DNA of 27,444 nt, taken from positions 1 through 27,444 of the forward strand of contig CAZHNG010000042.1 of NCBI GenBank assembly GCA_964533785.1, read 5' to 3'. Made by a program: the position numbers and the translations under genes. Below, piece by piece: positions 1-6,974 of this stretch. This stretch comes from JANQRV01 sp964533785. Lineage in GTDB: Bacteria; Bacteroidota; Bacteroidia; Chitinophagales; Saprospiraceae. Each line of letters opens with the position of its first letter. The first letter of the stretch is position 1. The notes under the pieces are model-generated. The model did no database searches. It was not told the origin of the DNA and was given only the letters and a program-made list of their open reading frames with translations.

Positions 1-162
1 ATCGACGGTGTGATATATTTCGATATCAACGAAGATGAGGATGACATGAGATTGGATGTTGATCCTGAAGAGGCCGTTCCCGCATTCATGATGGAAAACA
101 GCCATGACCATGACCGTTGTATGCAAGGGGTATACGAACAACTTTTTGGAGCCCAAAACTAA
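1..162 (+). CDS. C-terminal end of a probable amidohydrolase-family protein (partial)
   Basis: Frame 1 is open from the window edge to TAA at 160-162, giving 53 residues beginning IDGVIYFDI and ending LFGAQN. A phrase of the type 'xxDGxxYFD' close to the C-terminus is typical of imidazolonepropionase-like amidohydrolases, where a beta strand of the small composite domain follows the metal-dependent barrel. The downstream gene at 382 is of the same family, and such genes often come as tandem pairs in Bacteroidota, so a paired upstream amidohydrolase is the best reading. The tail is acidic and carries a His-rich stretch (SHDHDRC). The stop codon lies within the 4-bp duplication flanking the MITE-like element. 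Family assignment rests on about 50 residues and on the neighbour, so it is only moderately secure; the N-terminus is outside the window. Confidence 0.6.
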   Translation: MDGVIYFDINEDEDDMRLDVDPEEAVPAFMMENSHDHDRCMQGVYEQLFGAQN

Positions 163-358
163 TACACTGTAACACAAATTTCTTTGCATTTTGAAGCCGT
201 CTTTTTGCCCAACTCTTCGTTACGTACTCACCTTCGGGACTATGGCCACGAGGCTCCGCCGATATTCGGATATGGGGCCCTTAATCCCATTTCCTCATTG
301 ATTTGGACAAAAATCCGGTGGTTCAAAACACTAAGAAACTTATATTACAGTGTACTAA
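159..358. mobile_element. MITE-like element (163-354) with terminal inverted repeats and CTAA target duplication
   Basis: TACACTGTAA at 163-172 is perfectly inverted as TTACAGTGTA at 345-354. Inward from these ends the similarity continues: about 28 of the first 36 positions match between left arm and reverse-complemented right arm, and after a small gap TTTTTGCCCAACTC (202-215) matches the complement of 300-313. CTAA occurs immediately outside both ends (159-162 and 355-358), as expected for a 4-bp target-site duplication. The 192-bp body has no credible gene, so it is a non-autonomous element. Removing the insert plus one CTAA leaves only about 23 bp between the upstream stop codon and the ATG at 382, that is, ordinary operon spacing. 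The parent transposase family is unknown; a 4-bp YTAR-like target suggests the IS701 group, but this is a weak inference. Confidence 0.8.
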
Positions 359-381
359 TCACTCATAAAAAAAAGGACAAA

Positions 382-1677
382 ATGAAATCTTACAATATAA
401 TCTTTCTTTTACTCATTGCTTTCTTTCCAATGATGGCTCAGCAGGTGAGCAAAGCAGAACAAGGCACTTATGCCCTAACCAATGCCACTATTGAAACCGT
501 AACAAACGGTACCGTTCAGGGTAACCTTATCATCCAGGACGGCAAAATAACCGCTCTTGGTGCTGATGCCGCTGTTCCTGACGGTGCGACTACCATCGAT
601 TGTTCGGGACACAGTATTTATCCGGGTATGATCGATGGAGGCACCCAACTCGGACTGGTAGAAGTAAGCTCCATCTCACTTACTCAGGATTACAATGAGA
701 TCGGCGATATCATTCCACAAATGCAGGCTCTTACTGCTGTCAACCCCAACTCCGTAGCTATTCCGGTAACCAGGGTAAGCGGTGTTACCACTGTTATTGC
801 AGCACCTTCCGGCGGGATCATGTCCGGAACAGCCGCCTTGATCAACTTACTGGGTTATACCCCGGACCAAATGTATGCTGGCTTTAAAGGCGTAGTGCTC
901 AACTATCCTTCTTCCGCAAAGCGGGGCCGCTGGGATCGCCGCTCCGAAGAGGATCGCAAAAAACTGGAAGAGAAACGACTAAAAAGTATTAATGACGCCT
1001 GGGAAGCCGCTCAGCTTTACGCCAAAATCGTAGATGCCGCCAAAACGGACCCTTCGGTAGAGGTGAACTATAGTCCCGAAAGCGAGGCGCTCTATCCGGT
1101 AGTAAAAGGAGAAATGCCGTTGATGATCGAAGTAAACCGCGATAAAGACATCGAATCGGCCATTAAATGGGTTAAGGAGAAAAATATCAAAGTGATCTTT
1201 ACCGGGGTAGCAGAAGGCTGGCGGGTAGCCGACCAATTGGCGGAGGCAAAGATCCCCGTCATTACCGGCCCGGTGCTGAGTACGCCGACCAGAGCTTCCG
1301 ATCGCTACGACCGTCCCTACGCCAATGCTGGTATTATGCACAAAGCAGGCGTCAAAGTGGCCCTGCGTACCAGCGATTCTGAAAATGTACGTAACTTGCC
1401 GTTCAACGCTGGTTTTGCCGCCGCTTACGGCATGGGCAAAGAAGCTGCACTCAGAGCAGTTACCATTGTACCGGCGGAGATTTTCGGATTAGCGGACCGT
1501 ATTGGTTCGCTAGAAGTGGGTAAAGATGCTAATCTTTTCGTTGCTGACGGTGACCCGTTCGAGCCTAAAACACAAATTAAGCACGTGTTTATCAATGGCT
1601 GGCAAGTACCAATGGACAGCAGACAGATCCAGTTGTACAATGAGTTTTTGGAAAGATCTCCCGGATTGAAGAAGTAA
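382..1677 (+). CDS. Exported amidohydrolase-family protein (imidazolonepropionase-like) lacking the HxH metal motif
   Basis: A 431-aa protein read from ATG 382. The frame is open back to a TTG at 184, but that extension lies in the MITE; ATG 382 has a purine-rich AAAGGAC upstream and starts a clear signal peptide (hydrophobic core, residues 6-19, ending MMAQ). Residues 28-85 form the N-terminal part of the amidohydrolase composite domain (GNLIIQDGKITALG), followed by PGMIDGGTQLG at 81-91, where canonical members have PGxIDxHxH. The C-terminal hallmark GSLEVGKDANLFVADGDP is present. The barrel therefore looks complete, but the first metal-binding His pair is replaced by Gly/Thr/Gln. It could be an active variant, or a non-catalytic partner of the upstream amidohydrolase. 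Likely periplasmic; substrate unknown, perhaps peptides or cyclic amides. Followed by a strong terminator. Confidence 0.82.
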   Translation: MKSYNIIFLLLIAFFPMMAQQVSKAEQGTYALTNATIETVTNGTVQGNLIIQDGKITALGADAAVPDGATTIDCSGHSIYPGMIDGGTQLGLVEVSSISLTQDYNEIGDIIPQMQALTAVNPNSVAIPVTRVSGVTTVIAAPSGGIMSGTAALINLLGYTPDQMYAGFKGVVLNYPSSAKRGRWDRRSEEDRKKLEEKRLKSINDAWEAAQLYAKIVDAAKTDPSVEVNYSPESEALYPVVKGEMPLMIEVNRDKDIESAIKWVKEKNIKVIFTGVAEGWRVADQLAEAKIPVITGPVLSTPTRASDRYDRPYANAGIMHKAGVKVALRTSDSENVRNLPFNAGFAAAYGMGKEAALRAVTIVPAEIFGLADRIGSLEVGKDANLFVADGDPFEPKTQIKHVFINGWQVPMDSRQIQLYNEFLERSPGLKK

Positions 1678-1699
1678 ATGTTTTCTTGCAACATTGCAC

Positions 1700-1755
1700 A
1701 ATACGGAGTTAGTTTGCAGTTCTCTTTTACTGAAGAATCTAACTCCGTATTTTTT
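1700..1755 (+). terminator. Strong intrinsic terminator after the amidohydrolase gene
   Basis: AATACGGAGTTAG (1700-1712) is perfectly complementary to CTAACTCCGTATT (1739-1751), a 13-bp stem, and the right arm runs into six T (1750-1755). The 26-nt loop can itself pair CAGT with ACTG. It begins 22 bp after the stop at 1677 and separates the amidohydrolase operon from the accessory genes that follow. Confidence 0.85.
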
Positions 1756-1813
1756 AGGTATGGCATCGTATCTCAAATTTGTATAACTTTATAGATGAAT
1801 TAATGAAATCAAT

Positions 1814-2365
1814 ATGACGACGAGGATCAGTATTCCACTTTCAGAGATGGATGAGGATTTTTTAAAGAAATTGAAAAAAGAATATCCACAACGGGCTCGC
1901 CTGGATATTCAAGTTGTAGATTTAGAGACCATTCCTGCTTTCAGTGAGGATGATTTTTGGTTAATTATCGATAAGTTAGATATGGATAATAAAACTAATA
2001 CATTAAAATTGGCTATTGATGAACTTGCGGAGCACCCGATTAGCCATATTTATTTATTTGAAGATAAATTGGCCGAGAAATTGTACCTTCTTGATACGAA
2101 AGCTCACGCCGAGGCCGCCTATTCGAGCACTCCATTTTCAGAAGATGGTTTTTTGTACATTAGAGCTGCAGTAGTAGCTCAGGGTAAACAATACTTCGAA
2201 AGGGTACTTAAGAACCCAGAAGAAATTTCTCACAACGAGGATTTTGAGCCTCTACTATCTTTAGCTGCTTGCGCATATGAACAAAAGACAGGAAAGGAAT
2301 TTGATTACATCCCGCCTTTGAATTATGAAACCTATGCAAACGAGGAAGGTTGGGAGGACAATTAA
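1814..2365 (+). CDS. DUF4240 domain protein with an extra N-terminal segment
   Basis: A 183-aa soluble, acidic protein. Residues 43-52 (FSEDDFWLII) and 110-131 (EDGFLYIRAAVVAQGKQYFERVL region) match what I know as the DUF4240 pattern: a DDFWxxI start, then a helical middle, then DGFxYFRxxxIAQG followed by a helix. Residues 1-36 precede that domain (ISIPLSEMDEDFLKKLKKEY, then a strand) and look like a separate short strand-helix-strand module, of the size found in front of some antitoxins. Function is unknown. It sits 10 bp upstream of an orphan nuclease-like toxin-type domain, both genes are AT-rich relative to their neighbours, and a mobile element follows, so an immunity or antitoxin role is a reasonable hypothesis but not shown. 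ATG 1814 is the only sensible start. The family assignment is from memory of the motif. Confidence 0.72.
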   Translation: MTTRISIPLSEMDEDFLKKLKKEYPQRARLDIQVVDLETIPAFSEDDFWLIIDKLDMDNKTNTLKLAIDELAEHPISHIYLFEDKLAEKLYLLDTKAHAEAAYSSTPFSEDGFLYIRAAVVAQGKQYFERVLKNPEEISHNEDFEPLLSLAACAYEQKTGKEFDYIPPLNYETYANEEGWEDN

Positions 2366-2375
2366 ATGACAAATA

Positions 2376-2690
2376 ATGCATCGAAACTCCTTGGAAAATT
2401 CTGAACCACATCATCTGTACAAAATATTTGACAAAGAGGAGGAAGAAGTATTTAAGTATGGTATCAGTTCAGATCCGGTCAATGAGGATGGATTAAGTAG
2501 AAGAATTCGAAGACAGCTTAAAATTTTAAATTTAGCCGCTGGATGGTTGCGTTATTTTGCCCGAATTATTCTCGAAAACATTGATGGAAGATTAAGAGCA
2601 GAGGAACTTGAAGACGAATACATCGAAACTTTCGAAAAAGAAAAAGGGAGAAAACCGCGAGGAAACCGTAGAAAGAACCGCAATAACTAG
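2376..2690 (+). CDS. Orphan GIY-YIG-like nuclease domain of polymorphic-toxin type
   Basis: A 104-aa basic protein from ATG 2376. Conserved-looking points in order: LYKI (14-17), KYGIS (27-31), an Arg-rich helix LSRRIRRQLKIL (40-51), a Trp-Leu-Arg segment, then Glu-containing RAEELEDEYI (74-83), and a C-terminal GRKPRGN (91-97) followed by Arg/Lys/Asn. The order tyrosine strand, YGIS strand, Arg helix, Glu helix recalls GIY-YIG endonucleases and small C-terminal toxin domains of Rhs/polymorphic toxins, which typically end in a PRGN-type tail. Here there is no Rhs core or signal peptide upstream, so it is a displaced toxin tip, a toxin-antitoxin toxin, or a remnant. Its stop TAG falls inside the terminal repeat of the following element, so the last few residues may be altered by that insertion. 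The gene on its 5' side is DUF4240. Confidence 0.6.
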   Translation: MHRNSLENSEPHHLYKIFDKEEEEVFKYGISSDPVNEDGLSRRIRRQLKILNLAAGWLRYFARIILENIDGRLRAEELEDEYIETFEKEKGRKPRGNRRKNRNN

Positions 2691-2884
2691 TGCTTCGGGA
2701 ACTAAATACCTGCCAGTTTTCGCGGCTTCTTTTGATGACAGGCGTTGTTGCTCTCCCGCCTGCCAAAGTATTGTACGGCGGGCAGGTCAGTCAGGTAGCT
2801 ACGGCTATCTTCTCTCCTCGCGCCTAGCCTATCACCAAAATAACCTCCCGAAAACTGCCATTTACTTAATTTCCGAAGTACAAG
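2687..2884. mobile_element. Second MITE-like/long-hairpin element
   Basis: The sequence from 2687 inward (CTAGTGCTTCGGGAACTA, continuing to CAGTTTTCG near 2722) matches the reverse complement of the right end (CTTGTACTTCGGAAATTA, continuing to CAGTTTTCG, at 2884 inward) at about 28 of 36 positions. Similarity then continues with a few gaps (TTTTGATGACAGGC against TTTTGGTGATAGGC). The roughly 198-bp unit can fold back on itself; its centre also has a GC-rich CCTGCC...GGCAGG hairpin. No coding potential is evident. No target duplication is obvious, so the exact ends are uncertain. The terminal 18-mer recurs upstream of purQ at 9885-9902. It lies between the toxin-like gene and the flippase gene. 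Confidence 0.7.
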
Positions 2885-2924
2885 CCCTTCCACCTCATTT
2901 CCTTGCTGCTAACACGGGCATTTC

Positions 2925-4373
2925 ATGAAGCGCACTTTTCTCATCAACATTATTTTCGTATTGCTGATCAACTTCCTAATCAAGCCGGTTTATATCTTTG
3001 GTATTGATTTGACAGTACAAAATAGAGTGGAGACTGGTGCTTACGGGCTTTATTTTACCTTGCTCAGTTTCACTTACCTCTTCCAGGTATTTCACGATAT
3101 TGGTCTGAACTATTTTAATAACCGGCATATCGCCCAGAACAACCATTTGATCAGCAAATACTTCTCCCGTTTATTCATTTTAAAACTATTGCTCTGCCTG
3201 ATTTACCTGCTCGTTTTGATGATAGCAGGGCTTTTTTCCGGCTACACCATTCAGTATACGTACTTTCTATTTTTGTTGGGAACGGTTGAGGTATTGAGTA
3301 CGCTGGTTTTGTTTTTCAGATCGAATATTTCGGGACTAGCCCTGTACATGACCGATAGTTTCATTTCAGTATTGGATCGTTTGTTATTGATCTTCATTTG
3401 CGGTTTTTTATTGTTCCACCCTTCTTTCAACGACCGTTTTAGCATCAGTTGGTTCATTCACGCCCAGGTCATTACCATGGGGATAACCGCCGTCATTGCC
3501 TTCCTGGTCTTAAAAAAACATTTAAAACCTTTTAAGTGGCGCATGCCCGGCGTTTTTGCTCTCTCCCTTTTGAAGCAAAGCTATCCCTACGCGTTAGCCG
3601 TTTTGCTCATGACTATGTACACCAGGCTGGATAGTATCATGATCGAGCAATTGTTACCCGATGGGTTGATCGAAGCTGATTATTACGCCTCTGCTTTTCG
3701 GCTATTGCAAGCTTGTAACACCATTGGGTTTTTATTTGCCGGTCTGCTGTTGCCGATGTTTGCCCGTCAGCTCAAAGCCGGAGAAACAGTCGAGAATTTG
3801 CTGAGATTCAGCTTTGAGATGCTCATGGCCGGCAGCATTATCCTGGCCGTAGGAAGTGTATTGTACCGCAATGAAATTATGACTACGCTGTACAACACCG
3901 GCAGCTCTTATACCGGCTCCATTTTGGCTTATTTAATGGTATGCTTTATCGCCGTCTGCGGTATTTTCATATATTCGGCATTGCTTACCGCTAATGGTAG
4001 TTTGAAAGCAATGAACCGCGTATTCATTTTTACGGTAATTTTAAATTTTGTGTTAAACCTCCTGCTGATTCCCAGATACAAAGCAGTTGGTGCCGCTTTT
4101 ACGACCTTGGTTACCCATTTTATCGTTTTCTTTGCTTTAGTAATCCTCACAAATAAATTACTTCGTTTGATTCCCTCCCGAAGCATGATTCTAAGGATTA
4201 CCGGATTTTCTTTGATGTTAACAGGAAGCGCATTAGCCATTCAAAGCATCCTTACGGTAGATTGGTTGTTGAAGTTTGGACTGACACTGGGAGCAGGCCT
4301 ATTACTGGCAGCAGTCTTCAAACTACTGGATATAAGAAATTTTTTGGCTATTATGCGCCTTAAAAAATCCTGA
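2925..4373 (+). CDS. Wzx-type oligosaccharide flippase / polysaccharide export membrane protein
   Basis: A 482-aa integral membrane protein with about 12-14 hydrophobic segments spread over the whole length and short charged loops. The N-terminus (FLINIIFVLLINFLIKPVYI) and the mid-protein motif LLKQSYPYALAVLLMTMYTRLDSIMI fit the polysaccharide biosynthesis family of the MOP superfamily (Wzx/RfbX, COG2244): inner-membrane proteins that flip undecaprenyl-linked glycan units to the periplasmic face. Length is normal. Downstream come a Wzz-type chain-length protein and an O-antigen ligase/polymerase, which supports a role in surface polysaccharide assembly. ATG 2925 is preceded by a short spacer after the mobile element; no clear promoter is visible. 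No glycosyltransferases are adjacent, so the substrate glycan cannot be inferred. Confidence 0.85.
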   Translation: MKRTFLINIIFVLLINFLIKPVYIFGIDLTVQNRVETGAYGLYFTLLSFTYLFQVFHDIGLNYFNNRHIAQNNHLISKYFSRLFILKLLLCLIYLLVLMIAGLFSGYTIQYTYFLFLLGTVEVLSTLVLFFRSNISGLALYMTDSFISVLDRLLLIFICGFLLFHPSFNDRFSISWFIHAQVITMGITAVIAFLVLKKHLKPFKWRMPGVFALSLLKQSYPYALAVLLMTMYTRLDSIMIEQLLPDGLIEADYYASAFRLLQACNTIGFLFAGLLLPMFARQLKAGETVENLLRFSFEMLMAGSIILAVGSVLYRNEIMTTLYNTGSSYTGSILAYLMVCFIAVCGIFIYSALLTANGSLKAMNRVFIFTVILNFVLNLLLIPRYKAVGAAFTTLVTHFIVFFALVILTNKLLRLIPSRSMILRITGFSLMLTGSALAIQSILTVDWLLKFGLTLGAGLLLAAVFKLLDIRNFLAIMRLKKS

Positions 4374-4390
4374 TAACCGGTGATTTTTTT
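4362..4390 (+). terminator. Possible weak terminator or attenuator between flippase and wzz
   Basis: AAAAAATC (4362-4369) pairs with GATTTTTT (4382-4389) and the T-run continues; the loop contains the flippase stop codon. The stem is AT-rich, so termination may be partial, tuning expression of the two downstream genes rather than isolating them. Confidence 0.4.
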
Positions 4391-4407
4391 TATGAAACCT
4401 GATTGAA

Positions 4408-5514
4408 ATGGAAAGATCGTATAATCTCATTGATGTTGTTAAAGTGCTGTTCCATTGGCGGCGTCCCATCATATACACCTGTTTTGCCGTAGCTATTGGA
4501 ACGGCCGTTATTTCTCTTTTTCTGCCCAATTATTACGAAGCGGAAACCACATTTCTGGCCGCAAGTCCGGACCAATCCCAACCGGAATTATTCTTTAATA
4601 AAGGAGGATTGAGGACTTTTATTTATGGTAATGACGATGATATGGATCGATTATTGACTTTGGCCCAATCCCACGAACTCGTCGATCACCTTGTAAAAAA
4701 ATTTGATCTTTATGTCCATTACAAAATCGATACCACCAACAAAAAAGCCCCCTACCGCGTAAAAAAGAAGTTTTTCAAGTATTATGATATTAAAAAAACA
4801 GATAAAGATGCCCTGGTACTTTCTTTCGAAGATAAAGACCCCGAATTTGCCGCTGTTGTGTGCAACGAAGCCCGAAGAAAGATCAATGAAACCGCACAAA
4901 AACTACTGAAAAACCGTCAGCAGACCGCCATTAAAGCGCTGGAAAAAAACCTTACAAATAAAAGGGATCAATTACGCATACTCAGCGATACATTACAGCG
5001 AATCCGCCGGGAATACGGCATTTTCAATCCACTTGCACAAACCGAGAGCCTATCGGAAAAATATGATCTCCTGAATTCAAAATTAGTCAAAAGCAAGGGG
5101 CGTTTAAACGTATTGGAAACTCTGCAGGGCATTCCGCAAGATACGATCAAAATGCTTAGCGTAGAAATTAAAGGCATCCAGGATCAGGTAGACACCCTAA
5201 AAACACGGCTCGAAAAAGTCAATCAAGGTTTACCCTTGATCGAAACCTACGAAAAACAATACGTAGAGGCGAACGAAAGCCTTAGTGAAGATCAGGAACA
5301 ATTGAAGCAATATTATGCAGTCTTTAATGCGGAAATCCCCTCTCTTATCGTCATTGAAGAAGCTGAAGTACCCGTAATCAAATCAAGACCAAGAAGATCT
5401 ATAATTGTTATCGCAGCCGGTCTGGCAGCATTCATCTTCAGCGTTATCGGGGTGTTGCTCATCGACGCGTATAAGGATATAAAATGGCAAGAGGTATTTA
5501 AGGATGAAAAATGA
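4408..5514 (+). CDS. Wzz/GumC-type polysaccharide chain-length determinant protein
   Basis: A 368-aa inner-membrane protein with the usual Wzz layout: short cytoplasmic N-terminus (YNLIDVVKVLFHWRRP), first membrane segment about 20-40, a large periplasmic region rich in charged heptad-like helices (about 150-300, probable coiled coil: KALEKNLTNKRDQLRILSD), a Pro-containing VPVIKSRPRRS just before the second membrane segment (about 332-355), and a short cytoplasmic tail. No Walker motifs or tyrosine-rich tail follow, so this is the kinase-less form. It would set polymer length together with the polymerase encoded next. The downstream ATG overlaps this gene's stop (ATGA), a sign of translational coupling. 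Confidence 0.85.
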   Translation: MERSYNLIDVVKVLFHWRRPIIYTCFAVAIGTAVISLFLPNYYEAETTFLAASPDQSQPELFFNKGGLRTFIYGNDDDMDRLLTLAQSHELVDHLVKKFDLYVHYKIDTTNKKAPYRVKKKFFKYYDIKKTDKDALVLSFEDKDPEFAAVVCNEARRKINETAQKLLKNRQQTAIKALEKNLTNKRDQLRILSDTLQRIRREYGIFNPLAQTESLSEKYDLLNSKLVKSKGRLNVLETLQGIPQDTIKMLSVEIKGIQDQVDTLKTRLEKVNQGLPLIETYEKQYVEANESLSEDQEQLKQYYAVFNAEIPSLIVIEEAEVPVIKSRPRRSIIVIAAGLAAFIFSVIGVLLIDAYKDIKWQEVFKDEK

Positions 5515-6974
5515 AGCACGCGCTATCCCTAAATATTGCCCGTTACAAACCGTCTGCCCTTTTATTCGGCGGTCTAGCCCTCGTTATTGCGTTCTCCATT
5601 TTCGGAGCAGTAATACTTGAGGAATATTGGTTGGCAGGGATACCTGCTTTTCTCTTACTACTATACCTTACCGTTGTGGATTTCCGGAAGGTGTTTTTCT
5701 TATTAATCGCCTTTTTGCCCCTTTCAACGGAAATTGTTCTTCCCAATGGATTTGGGACCGACTTGCCTTCAGAACCGCTGATGGTTGGTCTGATGCTGGT
5801 ATATCTTTTGTACAGCTTAAAAAAGGGTAAGAACGTACAGGTCGGGTTTCTACGTCATCCGCTCACCCTGATCTTATTTTTTCATCTGGGTTGGATTGCT
5901 GTTACTAGCATAACATCAAGTCTGTTCCTTGTTTCATTCAAGTACTTGCTGGCTAAACTATGGTACCTCATTTGTTTCTATTTTCTGGCAGGCAGCATCA
6001 TTAAATCGGAGAAAGATTACAAAACCTTTTTTTGGTACTTTTTCATCCCTTTGACCCTGACCGTTCTAGTGACGTTGTACCGGCATGCCGGATACGGTTT
6101 TTCTTTTGCAGATGTCTACCGGGTATTACATCCCTTTTACCGCAACCACGTTGCTTACGCAGGTATTATGGCAGCATTTTACCCGATTATTTTTCTGGGA
6201 ATAGCCTGGTATTCTGTTTTTTCCAAAAAATGGTGGTTTCTTGTTGTTTTCAGCATACTCCTTCTTCCCGCGATTTATTTGTCCTATACCCGAGCGGCTT
6301 ATATCGCACTTGCCGTAGCAGGTTTTGCCTACTTCACGATCCAGTTGAGGCTGATTAAATTCATTATACCCGTAGTGCTGGCAGTGGCGATTGCCGTTGT
6401 TGCTTTTTTGGTGCAAGGCAATAAATACCTGGATTATGCCCCCAATTACGAAACCACTATTACCCACACTAACTTCGATAACCTGATAGAAGCTACTTAC
6501 AATCTGGAAGATATTTCCACCATGGAACGTTTTTACCGATGGATTGCAGGCGTAAGAATGTTTGCGGATCAACCCATCGTAGGTTACGGGCCGGGAAATT
6601 TTGTCAATTTTTACCGGCCTTATACCGTTACGGGTTTCAAAACTTACGTCAGTATCAATGAAGAAAATTCAGGTATCCACAGCTACTACCTCATGGTATT
6701 GGTGGAACAAGGGTTTCCTGGCTTGATCATATTCCTGGTACTCACTTCCTTTACCTTGGTCAAGGGCGAACAGATCTTTCATACGGCCACAGACCCTGGA
6801 TTGAAACGAATGGCCATGATGTCTCTATTGTGTATAATCGTGATCGATGTATTTCTGATCATAAACGACACCCTGGAAACGGATAAGATCGGCCCGCTGT
6901 ATTTTATTGCGCTTGCCGTTTTAGTCAATGTTGATTTAAAGAGTCGTATTAAAAACGCAGGATCTGCTCAATGA
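5511..6974 (+). CDS. O-antigen ligase / polymerase family membrane protein
   Basis: A 487-aa multi-pass membrane protein, about 12 hydrophobic segments. The large periplasmic loop between late segments (about 300-395) contains YRWIAGVRMFADQPIVGYGPGNF and, shortly after, IHSYYLMVLVEQGFPGLIIF. This is the hallmark of the Wzy_C/O-antigen ligase family, whose members join or polymerise lipid-linked glycans on the periplasmic side of the inner membrane. Whether this is a ligase (WaaL-like) or a polymerase (Wzy-like) cannot be told from sequence; next to Wzx and Wzz a polymerase is plausible. The start overlaps the upstream stop by 4 bp. The 3' end overlaps the convergent DUF5682 gene by 26 bp, leaving no space for a conventional terminator. 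Confidence 0.85.
   Translation: MKHALSLNIARYKPSALLFGGLALVIAFSIFGAVILEEYWLAGIPAFLLLLYLTVVDFRKVFFLLIAFLPLSTEIVLPNGFGTDLPSEPLMVGLMLVYLLYSLKKGKNVQVGFLRHPLTLILFFHLGWIAVTSITSSLFLVSFKYLLAKLWYLICFYFLAGSIIKSEKDYKTFFWYFFIPLTLTVLVTLYRHAGYGFSFADVYRVLHPFYRNHVAYAGIMAAFYPIIFLGIAWYSVFSKKWWFLVVFSILLLPAIYLSYTRAAYIALAVAGFAYFTIQLRLIKFIIPVVLAVAIAVVAFLVQGNKYLDYAPNYETTITHTNFDNLIEATYNLEDISTMERFYRWIAGVRMFADQPIVGYGPGNFVNFYRPYTVTGFKTYVSINEENSGIHSYYLMVLVEQGFPGLIIFLVLTSFTLVKGEQIFHTATDPGLKRMAMMSLLCIIVIDVFLIINDTLETDKIGPLYFIALAVLVNVDLKSRIKNAGSAQ

Noticed and set aside
184..381. 66-codon in-frame N-terminal extension of the amidohydrolase from TTG 184
   Set aside because: It lies almost wholly in the MITE-like element, and ATG 382 has a purine-rich site and begins a proper signal peptide.
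2608..2928. 106-codon frame running through the second mobile element
   Set aside because: It shares DNA with the toxin-like gene and then reads through the inverted-repeat element; the product has no domain-like pattern.
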